NCBI GenBank assembly: GCA_003990955.1
Contig: BIFV01000010.1
Location: forward strand, 186,001-250,000
From: Sporomusaceae bacterium FL31
Lineage (GTDB): Bacteria > Bacillota > Negativicutes > DSM-1736 > Dendrosporobacteraceae
Direction: 5' to 3'
Length of the DNA: 64,000 bases
The notes beneath the pieces were generated by a model. It was not told the DNA's origin. It did no database searches and was given only the letters and a program-made list of their open reading frames with translations. Below are positions 61,788-64,000 of this stretch, one piece after another. A program made the translations under genes and the position numbers. Positions within the stretch are counted from its first letter, which is position 1; every line of letters starts with the position of its first letter.

Positions 61788-62957
61788 TCAAGGATTAATT
61801 TTTTCTTTAAACATTTCTACGCCATTTTGACGTGCGAGAATAAAAGCTGTTTTGATCGGATTATGGTTAGCATCCAGCGACAACAATCCAGTGCTGGCCT
61901 GGAAGTTCTTCGTATTCTCTAATGCATCCCGGATTTTCTGCGGTTCAGCGCTGCCAGCGCGTTTAATGGCATCAATCATTAACAATCCGGCATCATAACC
62001 TAAAGCGGCAAATACACTAGGTTCCTTGCCATATTCTTTTTTGTAGGATTCAACAAATTTAGCAACATTAGCATCCTTGTCCTGTGCCGAGAAATGGTTG
62101 CTATAGTAGGTATTATTGAGCGCCTCAATGCCTGCAATCTCTACCAGTTTGCCATCAGTCCAACCGTCAGTCCCTAATAGCGGGATCTGCATTCCCAGTT
62201 CACGTGCTTGTTTTACAATTTTCCCTACTTCTTCATAATAACCAGGAATAAAGATAGTTTCCGGATTTGTTGACTTTATTTTTGTTAAGCCGGCTCTAAA
62301 GTCACTGTCTTTTTGTAAATAAGCTTCTTTAGCAACAATGGTTCCGCCATTTTGTGTAAACACTTTTTCAAAAACTTCAGCTAAGCCTTTAGAATAGTCT
62401 GAACTGCTATCTATGTAAATGGCTGCTGTTTTAGCTTTTAAAGAGTTCGCCGCAAAGTTTGCCATGACTGTTCCTTGAAACGGATCAGTAAAGCAGGAGC
62501 GGAAACTGTATGGTTTTACCTTGCCATTTTCAAAAGTAATTTTTTCATTTGTTCCTGTTGGTGTCAGTGCTGGAATCTTATTGTCCTGAGCCACCTGAGC
62601 AGCAGCCAGGAAATTTGAACTTACTGCCGGCCCAATGATTGCGACTACTTTATCCTGAGTAATAAGTTTGGTTGTCGCGTTGGTTGCCTCAGAAGGTTCT
62701 GATTTATTATCAGCCACAACTAATGTGATTTGCTTTCCAAGCACACCGCCAGCAGCATTCACTTCCTTAACCGCCAGCTTTAAGCCCGAAAGAGCCTGCT
62801 CTCCATAGTTTGCTACACTGCCTGTCAGTTCGATATTGGCTCCAATTCTAATATCGTTTGAGTCTACTGCTGTTTTACTGCTGCATCCTGTAATGAAACT
62901 GCTCAACATTGCTAAAACAATCATTAAAACAGATACTTTGAAACCTTTTCTTGTCAT
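61788..62957 (-). CDS. Branched-chain amino-acid ABC transporter binding lipoprotein (copy 2)
   Basis: 389 residues, same family and layout as copy 1: lipobox FITGCSS (Cys about 25), RIGANIELTGSVANYGEQAL, and KLAVKEVNAAGGVLGKQITLVVADNKSE. The ATG follows GGAGGGG. The matching C-terminal motif FKEKINP ends all three copies. A distinct promoter and operator precede it, so it is probably controlled separately. Ligand unknown within the branched-chain/aliphatic group. Confidence 0.92.
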   Translation of the reverse strand: MTRKGFKVSVLMIVLAMLSSFITGCSSKTAVDSNDIRIGANIELTGSVANYGEQALSGLKLAVKEVNAAGGVLGKQITLVVADNKSEPSEATNATTKLITQDKVVAIIGPAVSSNFLAAAQVAQDNKIPALTPTGTNEKITFENGKVKPYSFRSCFTDPFQGTVMANFAANSLKAKTAAIYIDSSSDYSKGLAEVFEKVFTQNGGTIVAKEAYLQKDSDFRAGLTKIKSTNPETIFIPGYYEEVGKIVKQARELGMQIPLLGTDGWTDGKLVEIAGIEALNNTYYSNHFSAQDKDANVAKFVESYKKEYGKEPSVFAALGYDAGLLMIDAIKRAGSAEPQKIRDALENTKNFQASTGLLSLDANHNPIKTAFILARQNGVEMFKEKINP

Positions 62958-63096
62958 TTTTTACCCCTCCTATATTTTCAGCCAAGGAAGCTTGGGTCGC
63001 TAATCCTTGGAAGTGACAAAGCTCGGACATGTAAATTTACAAGATTACAAACAAAATGCCTACTGTATAAAGTATTTTTATGTCCGATGTTTTCGT

Positions 63097-63128
63097 ACAT
63101 TACACATTATAATCATAATGTGTAATGT
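63097..63128 (-). promoter_or_regulatory. 14-bp perfect inverted repeat overlapping the copy-2 promoter
   Basis: ACATTACACATTAT (63097-63110), AATC, ATAATGTGTAATGT (63115-63128). It covers the -10 and whole spacer of the promoter at 63106-63134, the classic place for a repressor. Confidence 0.6.
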
Positions 63129-63134
63129 TGTCAA
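63106..63134 (-). promoter_or_regulatory. Sigma-A promoter of liv binding-protein copy 2
   Basis: TTGACA (63129-63134), 17-nt spacer, TATAAT (63106-63111): perfect consensus. Leader of about 140 nt. Within the 360-nt gap only this promoter, its operator and the copy-3 terminator are visible. Confidence 0.88.
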
Positions 63135-63265
63135 CCGTCATTCCAGTCATTTATTATCACCATGTCCTGATCTCAGCCGGCATTATTTTGAGAACGCGAT
63201 ATGTCTGCATAAGCTGTTATTACAATTTTTACCGCCTTCCTTCTAAGTAAACTTAGGCAAAAAAA

Positions 63266-63296
63266 AGCAAGGATAAGGGGTTGCCTTATCCTTGCT
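63266..63296 (-). terminator. Terminator of liv binding-protein copy 3
   Basis: AGCAAGGATAAGG / CCTTATCCTTGCT (13 bp) with minus-strand run of eight T (TTTTTTTTGCC); 21 nt past the stop. Confidence 0.92.
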
Positions 63297-63317
63297 TGCT
63301 GTTTTAATCCCGTAGAA

Positions 63318-64000
63318 TCAAGGGTTAATTTTTTCTTTAAATACTTGTTTGCCGTCTTTCATTTCAATTACGACAGCACTCTTAACTGGGTTGTGGTTAG
63401 CATCCAAAGTGATAATTCCTGTGCTCACTTGTAAGTTTTTGGTTTGTTCAAGAGCTTCGCGAATTTTTGCAGGCTCATCGCTGCCAGCACGTTTGATGGC
63501 ATCAATCAACATAAGTGCGGAATCATAACCAAGTGCCGCGAGAGCGCTAGGTTCTTGGCCGTATTCTTTTTTGTAAGCCTCAACGAATTTTACTACATTA
63601 GGATCAGTATCTTGCGGGGAGTAATGATTACTGAAGTAACCGTTATTAAGAGCAGCAGCTCCAGCAATTTCAACTAATTTTGGGTCATCCCAGCCATCAG
63701 TTCCGAGGAATGGTTGAGTAAGACCAAGTTCACGAGCTTGTTTGGAAATTTTGCCTACTTCTTCATAATAAGCAGGGATAAAAATAACATCTGGATTTGA
63801 AGCTTTAATTTTAGTTAAAGTAGCTTTGAAATCCTGGTCTTTTTGCAAGAAGGCTTCTTTAGCTACAATTGTACCGCCATTTTTAACAAAGCCTTCTTCG
63901 AAGAACTGAGCCAGTCCTTTTGAATAGTCAGAGCTATTATCAATATAGATGGCTGCAGTTTTAGCTTTCATGGATTTAGATGCGAAGTTTGCCATTACTG
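63318..64000 (-). CDS. Branched-chain amino-acid ABC transporter binding protein (copy 3), N-terminus beyond the window
   Basis: Partial: the last 227 residues are here and the reading frame runs off the window end (only the frame-internal VMANFASKSM is seen at the cut). Sequence is very close to copies 1 and 2 (AAIYIDNSSDYSKGLAQFFEE, about the same site in each; ends FKEKINP). It will have a lipoprotein signal outside the window. Tandem triplication of the binding protein gives three ligand ranges for one LivHMGF. Confidence 0.92.
   Translation of the reverse strand, partial: VMANFASKSMKAKTAAIYIDNSSDYSKGLAQFFEEGFVKNGGTIVAKEAFLQKDQDFKATLTKIKASNPDVIFIPAYYEEVGKISKQARELGLTQPFLGTDGWDDPKLVEIAGAAALNNGYFSNHYSPQDTDPNVVKFVEAYKKEYGQEPSALAALGYDSALMLIDAIKRAGSDEPAKIREALEQTKNLQVSTGIITLDANHNPVKSAVVIEMKDGKQVFKEKINP

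Overview
The window looks like a chromosomal segment of an anaerobic, endospore-forming member of the Negativicutes (Sporomusaceae-like: Sporomusa, Pelosinus, Anaerospora and relatives). This is inferred from gene content, not from a database search. Pointers are a sporulation-restricted LonC protease next to dnaB and rplI, the rpsF-ssb-rpsR / yybS-gdpP-rplI-lonC-dnaB block, a YedF/DUF3343 pair, cytochrome c nitrite reductase with its own Ccm system in a Firmicutes-like background, and strong sigma-A type promoters. Nearly every gene lies on the minus strand. The only supported plus-strand genes are a Cys/Pro-rich orphan (53855-54454) and a doubtful 25-codon ORF (47033-47110).

Layout, high coordinates to low as transcribed. 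64000-56557: a branched-chain amino-acid ABC system (livHMGF) with three tandem paralogous binding lipoproteins, the last cut by the window end. 56348-53115: CBS-ACT (AcuB-like) protein, a CDF metal exporter behind a probable Ni/Co riboswitch, the plus-strand orphan, and YedF plus DUF3343. 52817-47279: MscS channel, DUF951, pflB-pflA behind a ZTP (pfl) riboswitch, and ychF. 46808-37436: FliB-like protein, rpsF-ssb-rpsR, mazG-like, yybS, gdpP, rplI, lonC, dnaB. 37207-32123: diguanylate cyclase, CheV, chemoreceptor, then a 28-residue mini-ferredoxin and a Dabb-domain protein. 31866-25608: ccmA-B-C-E-F-nrfH-nrfA, a respiratory nitrite-ammonification operon that carries its own variant cytochrome c maturation genes. 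25452-22188: AbrB-type permease, LysR regulator, cidA/lrgA and lrgB. 22044-16552: DUF362 ferredoxin, EFR1 flavodoxin-ferredoxin, MarR/OhrR-type regulator, and a glcD/glcF-type D-2-hydroxyacid (lactate/glycolate) dehydrogenase. 16376-12362: sporulation-kinase-like histidine kinase, purA, EamA exporter. 12208-174: sigma-54 activator AcoR and a long acetoin-dehydrogenase operon (acoA, acoB, SDR, MFS, acoC, acoL, lipB, lipA, sensor-domain protein, AEC permease). 86-11: tRNA-Lys.

How it fits together: the aco operon takes up and cleaves acetoin (possibly 2,3-butanediol via the SDR), with lipoate synthesis and attachment built in, and starts at a canonical -24/-12 promoter just behind acoR. The nrf/ccm operon uses nitrite as electron acceptor. 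PFL, lactate dehydrogenase and the LrgAB-like proteins (LrgAB homologues serve in pyruvate uptake in some bacteria) all touch pyruvate. The regulatory DNA is unusually readable: two riboswitches, a sigma-54 promoter, several TTGACA-N17-TATAAT promoters, and three long perfect palindromes at promoters.
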